Source of the DNA: Trichoplax sp. H2
Lineage: Eukaryota > Placozoa > Uniplacotomia > Trichoplacea
Reading direction: 5' to 3'
DNA: 64,000 nt
NCBI GenBank assembly: GCA_003344405.1
Contig: NOWV01000076.1
Coordinates: 186,001 to 250,000, forward strand
This document shows, piece by piece, positions 26,461 to 40,368 of the stretch. The number at the start of each line of letters is the position of its first letter. The stretch's first letter is position 1. The translations under genes were made by a program, and so were the position numbers. Under the pieces are notes generated by a model. That model was not told the origin of the DNA. It was given only the letters and a program-made list of their open reading frames with translations, and made no database searches.

Positions 26461-27388
26461 GCCTAATTGTCATTCTTGATTTTCCTAGATATTACTGTCA
26501 TCTTACTGATTTTTTCACTCTCAGGACTAGCCGATATTAAGAATCCTTGCCTGCAATTACAGTTCTGAAGCTCTAAAATAATTTTAAGATTGCACCAAAA
26601 TGATTCAAGTTGACATTTGATTATTAGATTGGTGCCTGTGTCAATCATTAAATAATACATTCGAAATATCAATCACAAATTTAACCTTGTAATGTAAATC
26701 ACAGTAAGTTATTAGCAATGCTACAAGAATAAACAGCGCAGTACTTGCAACTAGAAGCTTAAATATGAATAAGTGAACCGTTAGTAAAGAAATTCCCGAA
26801 TGGATTCTGGATAGTTGGGTTCCCCTTTATAAAAATCGAATAGCACCTGTAATGCTGCTAAAAAGCTGTTCTATTCTATTCTTAAAAAATCGACACTATT
26901 AAATTACGCTATAAATAATCAATATCCATTTTATTGTCCATAATCATGACCATTTCAAGTCATATTCCCACTGCTATATCATAGCTATCAAACAAACATA
27001 AAAATCATAAATTGATGAAAAGGGTAGCCAGAAATCGGATAAAATTAGTGCATTAACCGTTGAAATAGCCATTATCTACTATGAAAAGTTTTTTAAAGGC
27101 TTCGGATAAATGATTAAGGCTACTTACGTTATAAAATTTCAATTAAACTAAATGCAGTGGGTTTTTTTCTTATTCTATTTTTTGAATCAATTTATAGGTA
27201 CCATATCCGTGTTATAGTGTCGATCTTTTTACTGTACATTTATGCATATAAAATCATTACTTTGGAAAAAGAAAAATTTTTTCAACAAATATATATATAC
27301 ATAATATTACATCAAATTAAGATCAGGAATTGAGCATCCTGTCGAGGCGAAAGTGTATCTAGTTTAACTATAAGTATTAATATTGGCG

Positions 27389-30300
27389 TTAAGAATGCAT
27401 TATTGTATTTAAGTAAGCATTCACGTCTTTACATTCTTTAGAATATTCCATAATATCTGTGATCAATGATCTCTTAAAATTATGCCATGATTGCTGTTCC
27501 TGCAATTCCCTTTGGAGTGCTACCTCTGATGGATATTGGATTGTCTATGTCATGAGGAGAAGATAAATAGAGTATTAAAATTGTAGTTATAACTGTTAGA
27601 CAAGATACATTTATCCCATAAAATCAAAATTTTACGCATATAACTTATATTACGAATAATGCACGGTTAAAACGATAAGTATCTTGAAATCTCTTCTAAC
27701 GCATTATTGTTTTGATGTCTATCTATTACAGTGCAGAATCGATATTTCTCCAGTGATCTCTCAAGATATCAGTCTCATGAAATTTTTTAAACAATATCTC
27801 TACAATTGCTACTATCCAAGTGCTATATAAAATTTTACGCATTTAATCCTATCCTTTCACAGCAGATATGGATCTAGATTAGAGTTTTTCATCATTCAAC
27901 TCTAATGTGGACATCTAGATGTATTTATTTCAGCATTATTCATGGCTGTCTATATCAACTAGCAAAATTATTCTAGAAATCTTGGCTACGTGCAGTTACA
28001 TAACTAGCTATTCTCGATTTGCTTACTTATTTATCAATAGAATGAAATAAAAATCTTATAGTATTTTATTAAATTAGTATTTCTTAAGGAATAGGACATG
28101 ATGGATGATGAACGATTTCTTAGATAGTGTTTGCTGTTACAGAGGCGCACTTACCAAATTTTCTAATATAGTCAATACACTTTTACTTGCTTCTTTCAAA
28201 AATAATTGCTTGGAAACGAGGATGATCTCTGCTCCTTCACTGATCTAAATGCAATAATTCATGGTTAAAGCTGTTATAACCTAATTAGGTATAAATCCTT
28301 ATTTATGCAAAGACTATTTCTAAGTATTTCGATCTATAATATCCAATATTGTAGACTAAAGCGAAATGATGTAAGCAACCACGGACATTCTCAGCTTTAT
28401 ATTAGACACAAAACTAATATGCAGAAGCTTAACACTAATATTGGTTAAAGAAACTCTAAATCAATACTTTATAGTTTGAAGATGAATCAATCTTGTTTAA
28501 TCTTGTGATTAATTAAACTATTAATATTTTATGACATCAATTTACCGAAAGACTATTTGTCAGAATTGTAAATTATTATAAATATATCAGAGCATAGTAA
28601 AATATAAGTTGCAGAATAATAAGTCATTTATTGAATTTATATCCGCTAGAGCAAACTTTACGACCTCAATTGTCAAAAAAGTCTGTTTATCGAAATTATA
28701 AACATGTAGAAATAGATTAATATAATATATAAGTAACAAAATGATAAACTACTAAAAGAAATTTTATCCGCTACGGATGCCTACCAGAGCAGTTTCTACG
28801 GCATTTCTGTTAACAATACTTTGCAAACCCTGTAAAAATTAATTATGAATCTATTTCATAAAGCTGATGTAAATTTGGAAAGCTTCGTAAAATATTATGA
28901 TCAGCCTAAAGATGTACAACGTATATATCTATTATAAACTTACAAATATTCCTCCACTTCTAAGTATTGAAACTTGTACAAACATATCGTCAGTTTGTTC
29001 TTGTACTGGAGGAAAGATTGACTTTTTCTGAGTTCTTCTAGTATAGCTTCCCTATAAGATAGTAAAATCATAATCAGTTCTACTAGGCCTCAGTTTTAAT
29101 AATTTATAGTCGATTGGATATCAAAGATTGGATATAGACTAATCTATAATGTCTTACTCGAACTAAATGTCGATATAACATTATACAGATAGCCGATAGA
29201 CAAAACTTCGTAAACTAAGTTGAAATCTTTTAAAATGACTCGAGATGGTAATATGACTTACTTTATTCTTCTGTAGAACTAGCTTCCTCTTAATCATCGG
29301 CATGTGCTGTCGAGTAGGCAGTGGTGGTTCCGATACTGTGCCAGCATAATAAAAGCAATAATGGAAATCAATCTTCCAAATACGATTGTAATGTAATATA
29401 TTGAAGTATACTTTCGAAAATCAAGATTAATTCATTGAAAGAGGATATAACTTACAGCTTCGCTTACGAAAATGGCCTGCATGAGCATTACCCATTTTAT
29501 GTAATATCTCCTGGAAGTAAAACAGGTTATCTTTTTAATACTCCTTAACTTAAAATGGTTGAGCTAATCGAGAAGTTCTCTATGGGTAACGAATATAAAC
29601 ATACTACATATTTCTTTCTTCTATTTGCTTCCTCTTCCGACTGGCCATAGCGTTGAAACATGTTAGTATCACTCTCCTGCATAATTACATCCTCGTCCTT
29701 TACGAGCTAAAGTAAGATAATACGTAAAAATTAAATTCAAATGGATGTTTAATTATCTTAATTCTGACCACCAAAAGCTAGGAATAGAAAATAGTATTTT
29801 ATCTGTAAACAACGAATCCTATTTCAGCCGTTTTAATTATATAGATTATCAGCTCGATAGCCTTATAGTAAAATTTGGCCTTCTCTCAAGCAATCTCGAT
29901 GGAACGAGCAGAAAGATGGATGAAATATTCTTCAGGCTATCAACCTGAGTGTAATGGGGCATTGCTAATTTATAGATTTTAAATTTAAAAAAATGAAAAA
30001 ATCTAGTTCCAAGTATTACATCTGAATATGGAAAGATAGATACAGAAGCCTTGTAGCAAACAATCTCGGTACCACACCATAAAAATTTATTTTATATTTT
30101 TAAGCATGAGATGAATTTTATTTTTGCAAGATTATATATGTGAATACTACAGGAAAGGCAAGTTATAGTAGGCTTAATTAAAGCCATTGAGATTACTTCG
30201 GTGGTACGAGAAAACAGTGCAGCTTTATCAAATGATTTATGATCAATTTTATAAGCTTAACAATTATTCTCTTACTTGGGTTGCAGGATCGAGTCGATCT

Positions 30301-33300
30301 TTGTCAGGACCATCGACTATAAGTGAATTACAAAATAGGACCAATAAATTCAGCAATCACATAATTCAACTTTAACTAGATTGAAATTTAGCAGATTTAT
30401 TCTTTCTTTAAAGTCTATAACTTTTACTATAATCGTCAGTAATGATGTAAAAAATTCTAAGCACGAATATCCTTAGAACTCACCAACAATATGTTTAGAA
30501 GCTTCTACAGGTAGTGGCCGCAAAGTAGGAAGATACGTTGAGTATTTAGGTTTGGAGGAATGGATTCTTACTTTGCCTTGATTTAGAGCTGGTCTCTTTA
30601 TTTTACAAACTACCTTACACTTTCCCTATAAAATAGCCAATAATAGAGCATAAATTAATTATCATACCTATTAAAACCTCATTTTACGAGCCCATTTCGC
30701 CTAAAACGATAGCAAAATAATATTAGTTCTACTCATGTTACCTCTTTTACTATAGCAATCCATCTTGAATCATTGCTATTTTGTACAATAACAGATTCAG
30801 GTCTACAAGACAATGTTTAAGATTTGTTAGTTTAATAAAGATATTCTCCTTCGATACTTCTTTTAGTATTGTACTATCTAGTATGGCTTACCGATAATGA
30901 TGATAGGAAAATGAATCTGCACGATTGTATAAAATCTTAACTGGCCATAATTCAAATAATTTAAGTGTTCTGCCCAAAAGAAAATTAAAAAATATTAGCA
31001 AATGTTAAGCTGATATTTTATGTTAATGAATCGATAATAATATTTCTAATCTTATTTACTGCGGTTCTATTAAAGTCAACAAAAAATCATCAAAAAATCT
31101 TAAATAATCCGAGATAATGGCTGGCTTATTTATCCTTTAGGAACTAATTTACGAGATATGGAATATTAAATCCTTCAAACTATTAAGAAATTTTAATGAT
31201 GGACGCAATTTTATTCTCGAAAGAATCTAAAATGTGATGAAGTAATTTTAGTGTAATAGTTGACTTTTTCTGAGTCAATGTTATGGAAGAATTGAAGGGA
31301 AGAAAGTAATTCTATTCTCATAAGTACACTAATTGATTAGATATAGAAACATAAATCCTTGCTCCGATTAAAATCTTTAAGGATTGAAGCAATTGTTCTT
31401 ATAAATATCTAAAATTTTATTAATAATTCAAGCTTAACGCTGGCTTAGATCGAGCTATTTTATCTTTAGCTACAAAATTGATTAATAATTTCTACTCATT
31501 TCAACATGATAATGTAGAAGCTCTCCTTTAGAATAGGCTAAATTTTTTTAGCAGATTTATTCATCATCTTACTTTAGGAATTGTAAATTAGCATGTTTTT
31601 CTTGTAGAAATGTATGATAGATTGTCTTTTGAAAATCCTATTAAAAAATTATTGGTTAAGCTGTAAGCCTTGCACCCTTCGAGCTATCTTAATAAGATCA
31701 TTTCTCTATTAAGATCCATTTTAATCACCTCTTTATCGATGGCTAATAACTCAACGAAAGCTTTACTAACGATTGTTGCAGTTCGACTTGATCCATTTAT
31801 TAACGCCACTTCCTATGAAATCATAATAAGAAAGACGTAGCTAAGAAATACTCCCATAACATAGAAATTGATCTATTTAGCCATCAAGCTACTAACTTTA
31901 TTATGAGCATTGCAGATAGCAGAGTTAATAAGTATTTTATAATGAGAACTATAGAAGATCTTTGCAAGTTTGCTGTGATGGATTACTAGGATAACTTCCA
32001 TCACTACGCTAGTTGTATTAGTAGATCAAGTCTTACCCCAAAGCTTTTTCCTTCACCAATTTCTTGAACTGTACGAGTGAATGGCTGATTAGTGCGAATA
32101 TCGCTATCGGTTATATTGACTAAAACTGAATATAAAATAATGGAGAAATTTTAAGGAGAGAATCAGTTGATTTTGGAAATATTTGCGGTTAATAACTCTG
32201 AAATTAATTATTCAATATTGAACACCAATATATAGCTTGTAAGTCAATCAACTTATAGGAAATTATTCTATCTGTAGAGTAATTTTATCTAGATCAACTT
32301 ACGCGTTCCAGAGAGAATAAAATAATAAGCAATCGGTAGATGTCCTTGTTGTACAATTACTCTCCTCTTGCCATAGCTAAATTGAGTCAATAGATCAATT
32401 TTCAGTAAGTAGAATTATTGCCGTAAAATTCATTACAAGAAATACCTTTCATAGCGTAAAACTTGACATAGCTGCCTCTGTAATGTGTTGGAATACATAG
32501 TGAAGGATTTCAGTCGACGAACATGCGATAAAATCTGTAAACAAATATTGAATTTCAAAGTAAGGAACTAATTATTGCGATAGTTATGCATTACATATCC
32601 TTTGCAGATGTTCATCATTAATCTTTCAAGCTATCAATGGCTATCTGATATTACTTGGCTCTAATTAATACTATCGTTCCAGTATCCTTCCTTCTTATAA
32701 ACACTAAATAATTCAAATAATTGTACTTTCTGATCTAATTGATTCAATGGAATCCTTACAGTACAATTATTAAATGGTCATATTCCAACTTACATCATCA
32801 ATAATTGCATCTGTTCTCCTATCCGCTGGAATATCCAATAATTTCTTTAAGATCTCGCTACCTTTGGGCTATAAGACAGCATTGCGCATTAAATTACTCT
32901 AGGAATCCTTCCAGGTTGGTACTCATTCATTAATTACATGCAAGAGACTTGCAAGCTAAAAATTTCTTCTTCTTTCAAAGTAAAACTACCTTTCTGTAAA
33001 TTCTTACCTCTTGCTTTTTAACTATATACAGAGGATGAAATGCTAGACTTTCTGAAAAGGTTGCTTCAATATCAGTTTGGAATTCAGCTAATGATAATCC
33101 TCCAGATTTTGCTGAAACCTCCCTATCATTGCGAAAAGAAAACGTTTTTAGATTTTACAACGATAAAATATAACCGCTTGTAAGGGAGAATAGTTTAAGT
33201 TATCAACTTACTTTCTTACAGCGATGCATGCCGTAACAATAATTCTCACAGATTTAGCAAAGTTTTGAAATCGCTTATAGGGCTATGTAAATGAAAGTTA

Positions 33301-34555
33301 TATCAGTACCTATACTAATAAGGTTATCAATCTGTGATATTTTTATAAATCTTTATCTTGTATCAATAATGGCTTAGAGTGTCATCAATCAATTTGTTAT
33401 TTCGTGTCATTAAAGGCCTTATTTACTTTATCTTATTAACTAGGACTAAGTATAATTCTAGGAATGCTGAGTATAAGCATTGATTTAGATGGTGTAGCGA
33501 CTTGATCGATATCGACAAGTGTGATAAAGGATTATTAAATCAAATTCTTGACCGAAAGTTTGGTTTAGGAAAATGAATTTATGGGGTAGGCAAAACAGAG
33601 AAATAATAGCAGATCGATCAAGAGTCTCTTTTTCAGCTATGAGTGCAACGAAAAATTAACAAAATAGTTTCATGAAAAATAAATCAAATTAACCTAGACG
33701 AACATCGAATAGCTATATCTATATTATAATTTAACGATCAATACTGCTTCCTTGTTAGGAAAGAATATTAATATGACCGCACGAATAATATTAGAGAGCT
33801 AACTGTTCGCTAATTGGTAAGAAAAAACAATCATAAAATGAGAACGATCATGATGGCTGCTAGATTGATTTAAAATAATCGAGAGACAATAATGATTGCT
33901 AGCATTAACTAGTTATAGGAAATAGTTGGATGACTTGCTTCACTATTTTACCTTAAATTTCTAGCTAGCTATTGTAGTAAAACATTAAATTACAACATTC
34001 GATTAAAAGCCAGTATTCATTCAGTATTCTGACTTCGAATTGCAACAGCTCTATTAGAGCAGTTAAGTAAACAGCGTAGACTATGTTTCAAAAGTATCAC
34101 AGGATTATTCTAAATAAAAAAATGAATATGTATTTATCTATAATCTGATGAAGTAAGCGATAGAACCGAGAGTAGTTCAATCACTCAACGAAATAGAACT
34201 TATTCACTAAATTAGTGTGGCTCTGTACTACCCTAAAATAGGAAGAGTTTACTCAATTTTAAAATGATGGAAAAGTTGTATTCATTTTAATTTAGTAAAA
34301 AATGAGAAAGGAAATTAGCGTCAATTAATCATTTAAACACCAATAGTAACAATAAATGTACGTTAAAATTAATACCAACAATGTAATTAGGCAAAATAGA
34401 ATTCAATCGAATTAGTGATTTATTTAATAACTTACGCGTATTTTAGCTTTTGCGGGTTTAGTGATAGGATTATTGGTTCGATCCTGTGAATTACGACGAG
34501 TTCGATTACCAATTAGTATTCTCAATCGAGTTAAAGATGTAGGATGCACAGGCAT
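27389..34555 (-). CDS. Cyclic-nucleotide-binding domain protein, CNBD2-like
   Basis: About 19 small GT-AG exons, mostly in compatible phase: 34555-34436, 33118-33008, 32868-32794, 32534-32446, 32376-32303, 32119-32037, 31812-31729, 31098-31060 (weak), 30969-30892, 30802-30742, 30595-30484, 30316-30276, 29706-29605, 29510-29456, 29335-29262, 29051-28944, 28829-28785, 28244-28155 and 27544-27389 (TAA). The product is about 530 residues, close to the CNBD2 family size. The cNMP-binding fold is clear: LLDIPADRRTDAIIDD, HVRRLKSFTMYSNTLQRQL, RRVIVQQGHLPIAYYFILSG, SFGEVALINGSSRTATIVSK and VELLAIDKE. A second half follows (FELWPVKIL, PESVIVQNSNDSRWIAIVKE). The C-terminus, SEGAEIILVSKQLF then YPSEVALQRELQEQQSW, resembles the CNBD2 tail. 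The phosphate-binding cassette FGEVALINGSSRTAT keeps the Glu and Arg that hold cyclic nucleotide in active domains. CNBD2 is linked to sperm function in mammals. One phase step between 31729 and 31098 is unresolved, so a micro-exon is probably missing. Confidence 0.85.
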
Positions 34556-35459
34556 GTTAATTTACATTAATTAAATTAGCATTAAAAGTGGATAGTAGAG
34601 GACATAGAAAAGAAATGAAGATTTATTTTTTCTGTAATAAAATCATCCAGGGCATTCTTGATTTACTAATGACGGAATAATATTAAGGTAATGATAATGA
34701 TGAGATTTAGAATTCAAACCCTTGTTATGTGACTTTAATAGGAATAACAACGAAGTAGGTTAGAATATGTAGTCCTTAGCTACCAGTTGGCAACATTGCC
34801 GAAGGGGATTTCAGATTGTTGAAAAGAAAATGAACTACAACACAGGATTGTACTCTTGGCGAAGACAATAAATCAGCATCAAAAGGGTCGAGTACAATGT
34901 GACTTGGGATAAACGACGATTGTAGTACTGTTGCAATTCTCTATTATACGTTTCTATCTATACAGAAGTCTTAAACCCGATATGGAAATTCAATTTATAA
35001 CCTTTGGCAGTAATACAATCTCGTTAATGACAAACGATCTTTTTAAATGATGTTTGTTTTCTCGTTTTTTTACTTTCTAGCAAATTGACGAGCATTAGCG
35101 TTACCTTTTAATTTCAAATCAATAGGGTAGGTGGCGTTATTAATATAAATACAATTTATATTATTATTTTGATATTGGAAAACAATTTTGTTATAAGGCG
35201 TGATTCAATTTTTCTATCTATATTTCAATAGCAACCTCTAGGGTAAAGCTTATGAGTCAATTTTTCTACTTGATAAAAAGTTGCAATCACTACAAACAAC
35301 AAGAAGTTATGCAACCATTTTCCATTTTCCTTCATGGTAATCCAATTTAAAAGGTCAACAAGTAAATCTTCATAGACAATTGAATTGATATCTTTAATCA
35401 GCTCAAGTATATAGATGTTCCTATGACGTCAATAAATGGATAAGAAGGCGATTGCCTGA

Positions 35460-37150
35460 TATTTAAATATTAAAATTAGGTTACTTAGTGCTGTTTTATT
35501 TGGGATAAGAATTTCTGCAATTTTACCGCAATCAAGTGATGAATTATTATTGTACTACTTTGGTAGTAACTACCGCACTTTACTTTGTCTTTAAACAGTA
35601 AACGAGTGGTTATTAATATTACTAGTTGTAGAAATTCAATCCCAGCTGTCTCTTAATATTTATTCAATGTGATCCAATGGCATAGCGTGAAAATATCAAT
35701 TGACCTCGCTACATGCATCATTTCATTCAAGTTCAATTTTAAAGAATCAATAACTATATATTTGTTTCGTAGTTACTACCTAACTTTGTCTTGAAATAGT
35801 GAACAGAGAATGTTAATATTACAAATTCAGAGAATGAAGTTTTCGATTGTATTTCAGTAGAGATCCTATATTGAATATGGCCCAGCCACAAGTGATAAAA
35901 CATTAGTATAGCTTAATATTATAATTTCTATCCTTTAAATTTTTCGTCATCAGGACTACGAATAACTCTCGTACTACTTTCATGGCTACTACCTCACCAA
36001 TTTTTTTACAGTACCGTACATAAGCAATGTAAACATTGCGAAGCTATAAGAAATAATCCTAACTCTGCCTCACTTTAATCCAGCTACAAGCAATGAGAAT
36101 ATCAATGCATCTTGATGTAGTTACAGTAAATTGCATGCATTGTCATATTAGTTTCGCGACTACTACCTTATGTCGACTTGAAGTAGTATACAAGTAATAG
36201 CAATATTTCAAATGACAGAGACTAAATCTTGGCTGTATCCCAATAGTAATTCGAATTGAGCCTGGGATCAAGCGATGAAAAAAATGGTAATGCACTAATA
36301 TAATTTCGACAATTTAATTTTTTATCATTAGAGCTACAAATCAATGTCACGCTGGCTTCTCAGTTACTACCCTGCAATTTAGTTTTCCTATCAATATCTT
36401 TAGTATTATCTTGATTATAGTAAAAAGATTATGGCTAAATCTGACTACATCTAGAACTGTCATCTTCTACTAGCAATGATATGATATGCGTATAATATAC
36501 GCTATATGTAGAGTAATCGTCTAGATAACTGGAGAGATCTCTTGCTTGATATTTTTCATTATCCTAGATGGATCTTTGGTAAAATTTGATTATATGTCGG
36601 AGTTATAGTACAATCTGACTATATCATTACATCTACCATCGTCCTCCGGTTATAATAGAATATGCAATATATTCCTCTGATACCGATACAATTGTGTTAT
36701 TAGATCAATTCAATGCTCATCTTCAATAGCTCCGGAGATTTCCTACTTGAAATCTGTAGTCTTCCTATCGTGATCCGTAGTGATATTTTGATAATACTTC
36801 AAAATCTTAGCCTAATCTAGCTATACTCAGACGACTACTATTGTTTATTGAAAGTAATATGATAGGCAATAAACACTAATAATTATGGCTATAATCATTT
36901 TGCTAGATCTAATCAGTAATGATCTTATTAGCTCTAGAGATCTTTTATTAGACATTGGTACTTATTTTATTTGAATCTTTAGTAGTATTTTGATAATGCT
37001 TCAGAATTGTAACTAAATGTCGGCTATATTGCTAATTGCCATCCCCTACTACCTGAGATATGATCCGCCCACCATCATAACAAGGATTTCCATATCTTTG
37101 TGTAGCATTAACAAGTGCTTCAAAATTTGCAACTGCTAGACAATCCACTC
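35460..37150. repeat. Array of ~200-bp diverged tandem repeats
   Basis: The core TACTACC recurs at 35774, 35987, 36161 and 36365 (spacing 213, 174 and 204), with a variant AACTACC near 35567 and a further ACTACC near 37050. Each is followed by CTTTGTCTT-like and preceded by TTTCG- or TCATC-like sequence. In 36380-37050 a related motif (TAGTGATATTTTGATAATACTTCA at 36778, TAGTAGTATTTTGATAATGCTTCA at 36981) continues at about 200-bp steps. Copies are strongly diverged. The array lies just upstream of the CNBD2-like gene, inside the interval that would be its first intron if the exon at 38.8 kb belongs to it. Confidence 0.6.
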
Positions 37151-38781
37151 TGTAATACGAGATTTTTAAGCTTTCTATTAATCGGTATAGCAATTCTCAG
37201 GTAATTAAAATAATAAACTTAAGATTCCATCAGCTACAATCGTATTTTCCTATATCAATTGCAAGCGGCTATTGCTTCTTGAAACTCAATTGTAGCAAGC
37301 ACTACAATAGACAAAACGATAGTATAATTTTTGTTGTATTACAGTATTTAGATTAAAATTACTAATGTACTAACGCTTAATTAAAATATAGAAATGCTAC
37401 CTAACTTATTATTTTTTTTTAATTTGACTTCCTATTAAACAATAAGTCTTTATTTTTATTGGAAATTTAACTTTAATTGATTATTCTTCAGATATTCGAG
37501 ACAACTATCAAGGAATGAAATGTTAATTATTAGCCCCATTATCCAGATTTTTTTCGTCATTTTAATGTAATTCAACTAGCTTTCTGTTGTAGAGTCTAGA
37601 AAGTGAATCGTCATAGATCGTAGATTAAACGATGAGTGATTAATAAATAACCGACAACATACTGGTAGTATTCTCCTAGTAAATCTACTAATAGCTTGCA
37701 ATTGATTGTGACAGATTTTATATTGATATTCGGATTTGCTAGGACTGAACTCGGCTTCAAGGCAATGCCTATGTAGTCTATTTGATTCTGCATTATGTAA
37801 AGCTTTTACATATAAACAACATCAAATTATAAAAGATTTACTTTTAATTTAATTTATAGCTACAAGAAATGGCTTGAACTGTGTTATACCCCTATAGATT
37901 AGTATAAATGAGAGAGTTAACGTTCACGTCATAATAGAATAATGTCGATAAATTTTGATGCAATTTGGCTACAACAACGCCACTACATTTTCAATTACGG
38001 AAACTTTCAAGGAATATTGGATAGGCTAGTTTTCTTCTTAACATCATAGTAGAACATTAATAAAGCGTACCTTGATATAAAAAATTGTATTAGAAGTGAT
38101 GTGTTGCTTTCCCCTAATATTATTGGAAAAGCATTAATCTCTCATCGAGATTTGGAATTAAATTGAATAACATATCGGTGATTCTGTAACTATTGATACT
38201 TTCATCCGCATTTACTTATAACATTAATCTCCGTCAACATACAGTATGATACTAAGTAAAGCTTATAAGAAAAAATTGGGCTATGATAGGATCCTTTCAG
38301 TATAAAAAGTTCTTTCTAAAACTATCCCACGTATTTAATTACAAGACAGCTTTCTTCTATCTAACGTGTAATTCTTGAAATATTATTGTCAAAAGGAGTA
38401 CTATGATAAAGTTATGTTAAAGATTTGCAAGTACGCAAATAAAGTGGATTAGCAGTTTCGATCGAGCTAGTAGATTTGTGCCAATCGATAACCATTACAT
38501 TTTATGTCTTAATCGACTATGTGATAGACTGTAAGTAAATTGGTCCTTATTTAACTTTAAAGAACAATCAGTTAGAGAATAAAACGTGGATAGAACTAAG
38601 CCATATTGCAAAATGTTGTTACAATGGTGTAAATGGACAATTCTGAATTGACCAAGTTGTACGATATGGTAGCTAATAACAGATATAGATGATTCAATTA
38701 GATAGTCTTAATTGCATAAAATTAATGTATAATACGTGTATGATATCAATTTTCTTAGTTTTCCAATTTTACAAAACTTAC
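37151..38781. other. Gene-poor stretch
   Basis: No supported gene. The minus-strand frame 37611-37793 has no recognisable motif and no splice context. Confidence 0.5.
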
Positions 38782-38892
38782 GCTAAAGCTTCTCAACACC
38801 GAGCGCGTACGTAAACGCGTTTTTGTTCGCAGAGAAGTTCGTAACGCGGAAATTGGTTGTTCGCTAGCTGTCGAATTAAGTCGCTGAGCCAT
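38782..38892 (-). CDS. Orphan first exon, possibly an alternative start of the CNBD2-like gene
   Basis: Thirty-seven codons run from ATG (38892) to a clean AGC|GTAAGT donor. The peptide is Arg/Thr/Ser-rich (TSLRTKTRLRTRSVLRSFS) and the GC content is well above the flanks, as expected of coding sequence. The junction is phase 0, the same as the 34555-34436 first exon of the CNBD2-like gene, which is also basic (TRLRILIGNRTRR). It could be an alternative 5' exon of that gene or the first exon of another gene whose remaining exons were not recognised. Confidence 0.45.
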
Positions 38893-40144
38893 TATAATAG
38901 CTTTAACTTCCACTTTACAGACTAAATCTATTCGCTCAGTGGACTATAATAATAAACCTTGGAATATATCTGTTATTTTCTATGTCAGGAAGATGAAACT
39001 TGACAACGTTATAACGTGGCTGATCCCTGTTAATTATTGAAATAAAAGTACCGTATTCCTTGATTCTTCTCCATATTAAATACTTGGTAGACAATACTGG
39101 TCGCTTATGAAAAGTAGAGGAAAATCAATTGATTGAAAATATAGAAACAGCATTCAATGTAAATTAAAAGATGGATGTCATTGATGACTACTGAAGAGAA
39201 TTTATCCTATATTATCATGACATTAAGTTGTAAAATGATGAAAATCAAGGCGTCTCGATGACATCGAATATATCATTGTTGCTATAGAGTCATTTATTTG
39301 TTTGTATTGCTAGGACAGTCGTTTACTAGATAGCTATTGTTTCCTGTTATGTTTTTCAATAGATAACTTATGGTATCTATTCATGGTGAACAATGCTATC
39401 TTTAGATACGTTATTGTACATTCTTGAAAATGATTCGCTAATCAATCGCTTTACTTTTCAATAGGATGTAATAACAACTAGCCAACCTTCATAACTCACA
39501 AAGGTGTTCAATATGCTTAAATCAGATTGATTATAACCGATGGCAGTAGAAATAGTAAATGGTTAATCCTTCTTTAAAATAATGAGTTATTTTGACATGC
39601 AGATATAAGTTCGAAACCAGTAGGCGATAAGAATAATCTAAGCAATGTTACTATGGAGAAGATTAGACTGCAATTGTCATTGTACATATTGGATGGGACA
39701 TTTGCAGGTATAATCGATATCAATATTATAAGATTTCATGAATGCTCAAGAACAATGATTTCAATGATGCAGTATGTTGTAATTATATTTTAATTTACTC
39801 CATTATTTGCCTAAGATGGCTATTTTGTTGATATTAACAGATGTAATATTACGTCAGCAGCTGCATGGATGAAATTTGCTGCAGCAGTTATACTTTCTGT
39901 ACATCTTTATTACTTTGTTTCATTTTATAAATTGAATGGATAGTCACTTCGTCTCCTTATGACAGTTTTCGCTATGGGAGTATTGTAAGCTAGCAGTACT
40001 TGAATGTATGTTATTATGCTACTGTTGTAGAGATTAAACGCACCGTTAATTACAGTAATATGAACACCTGTCGAAAGCGGTAAAAGAAACTCCATTACCT
40101 CTACTAGTCGGGTAGAAATGTCTACGATTGATCCAAATGTATCC

Positions 40145-40368
40145 CAGCCTTGTAGTGTACTGTCAGCATTAAGTTGGAAAATAAAGCATGCTGGCTGACT
40201 GGAATAGGTATTTGCTCGATTCAAATCTATTATTATCTAATAATAATAATAAATAATAATTTATTTATGTGTCGCAGCCTTCAAGTGTACTGTCAGCATT
40301 AAGTTGGAAAATAAAGCATGCTGGCTGACTGAAATAGGTATTTGCTCGATTCAAGTCTATTATTATCT
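40145..40368. repeat. Recent tandem duplication around a TAA microsatellite
   Basis: Bases 40145-40238 and 40275-40368 are nearly identical 94-bp copies at 130-bp spacing, with only a few differences. A (TAA)n-type stretch lies between them. The high identity points to a young event. Confidence 0.9.

Larger units (their letters stand above)
25058..27388. other. Region between two convergent genes
   Basis: This is the 3' flank of both the arrestin-domain gene (+) and the CNBD2-like gene (-). Apart from the open segment at 25387 and the three-copy repeat at 26121, nothing supports a gene. The minus-strand frame at 26463-26672 looks like chance. Confidence 0.5.

Noticed and set aside
27726-27797. 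A 23-codon exon-like segment ending in TAA, first taken as the last exon of the CNBD2-like gene
   Set aside because: The exon at 27544-27389 continues the CNBD2-type C-terminus in phase directly from 28155; the 27797 segment breaks the phase and has no homology.
34430-34500. GGTTCGATCC resembling a tRNA B box
   Set aside because: It lies inside the first coding exon of the CNBD2-like gene and has no matching A box or acceptor stem.
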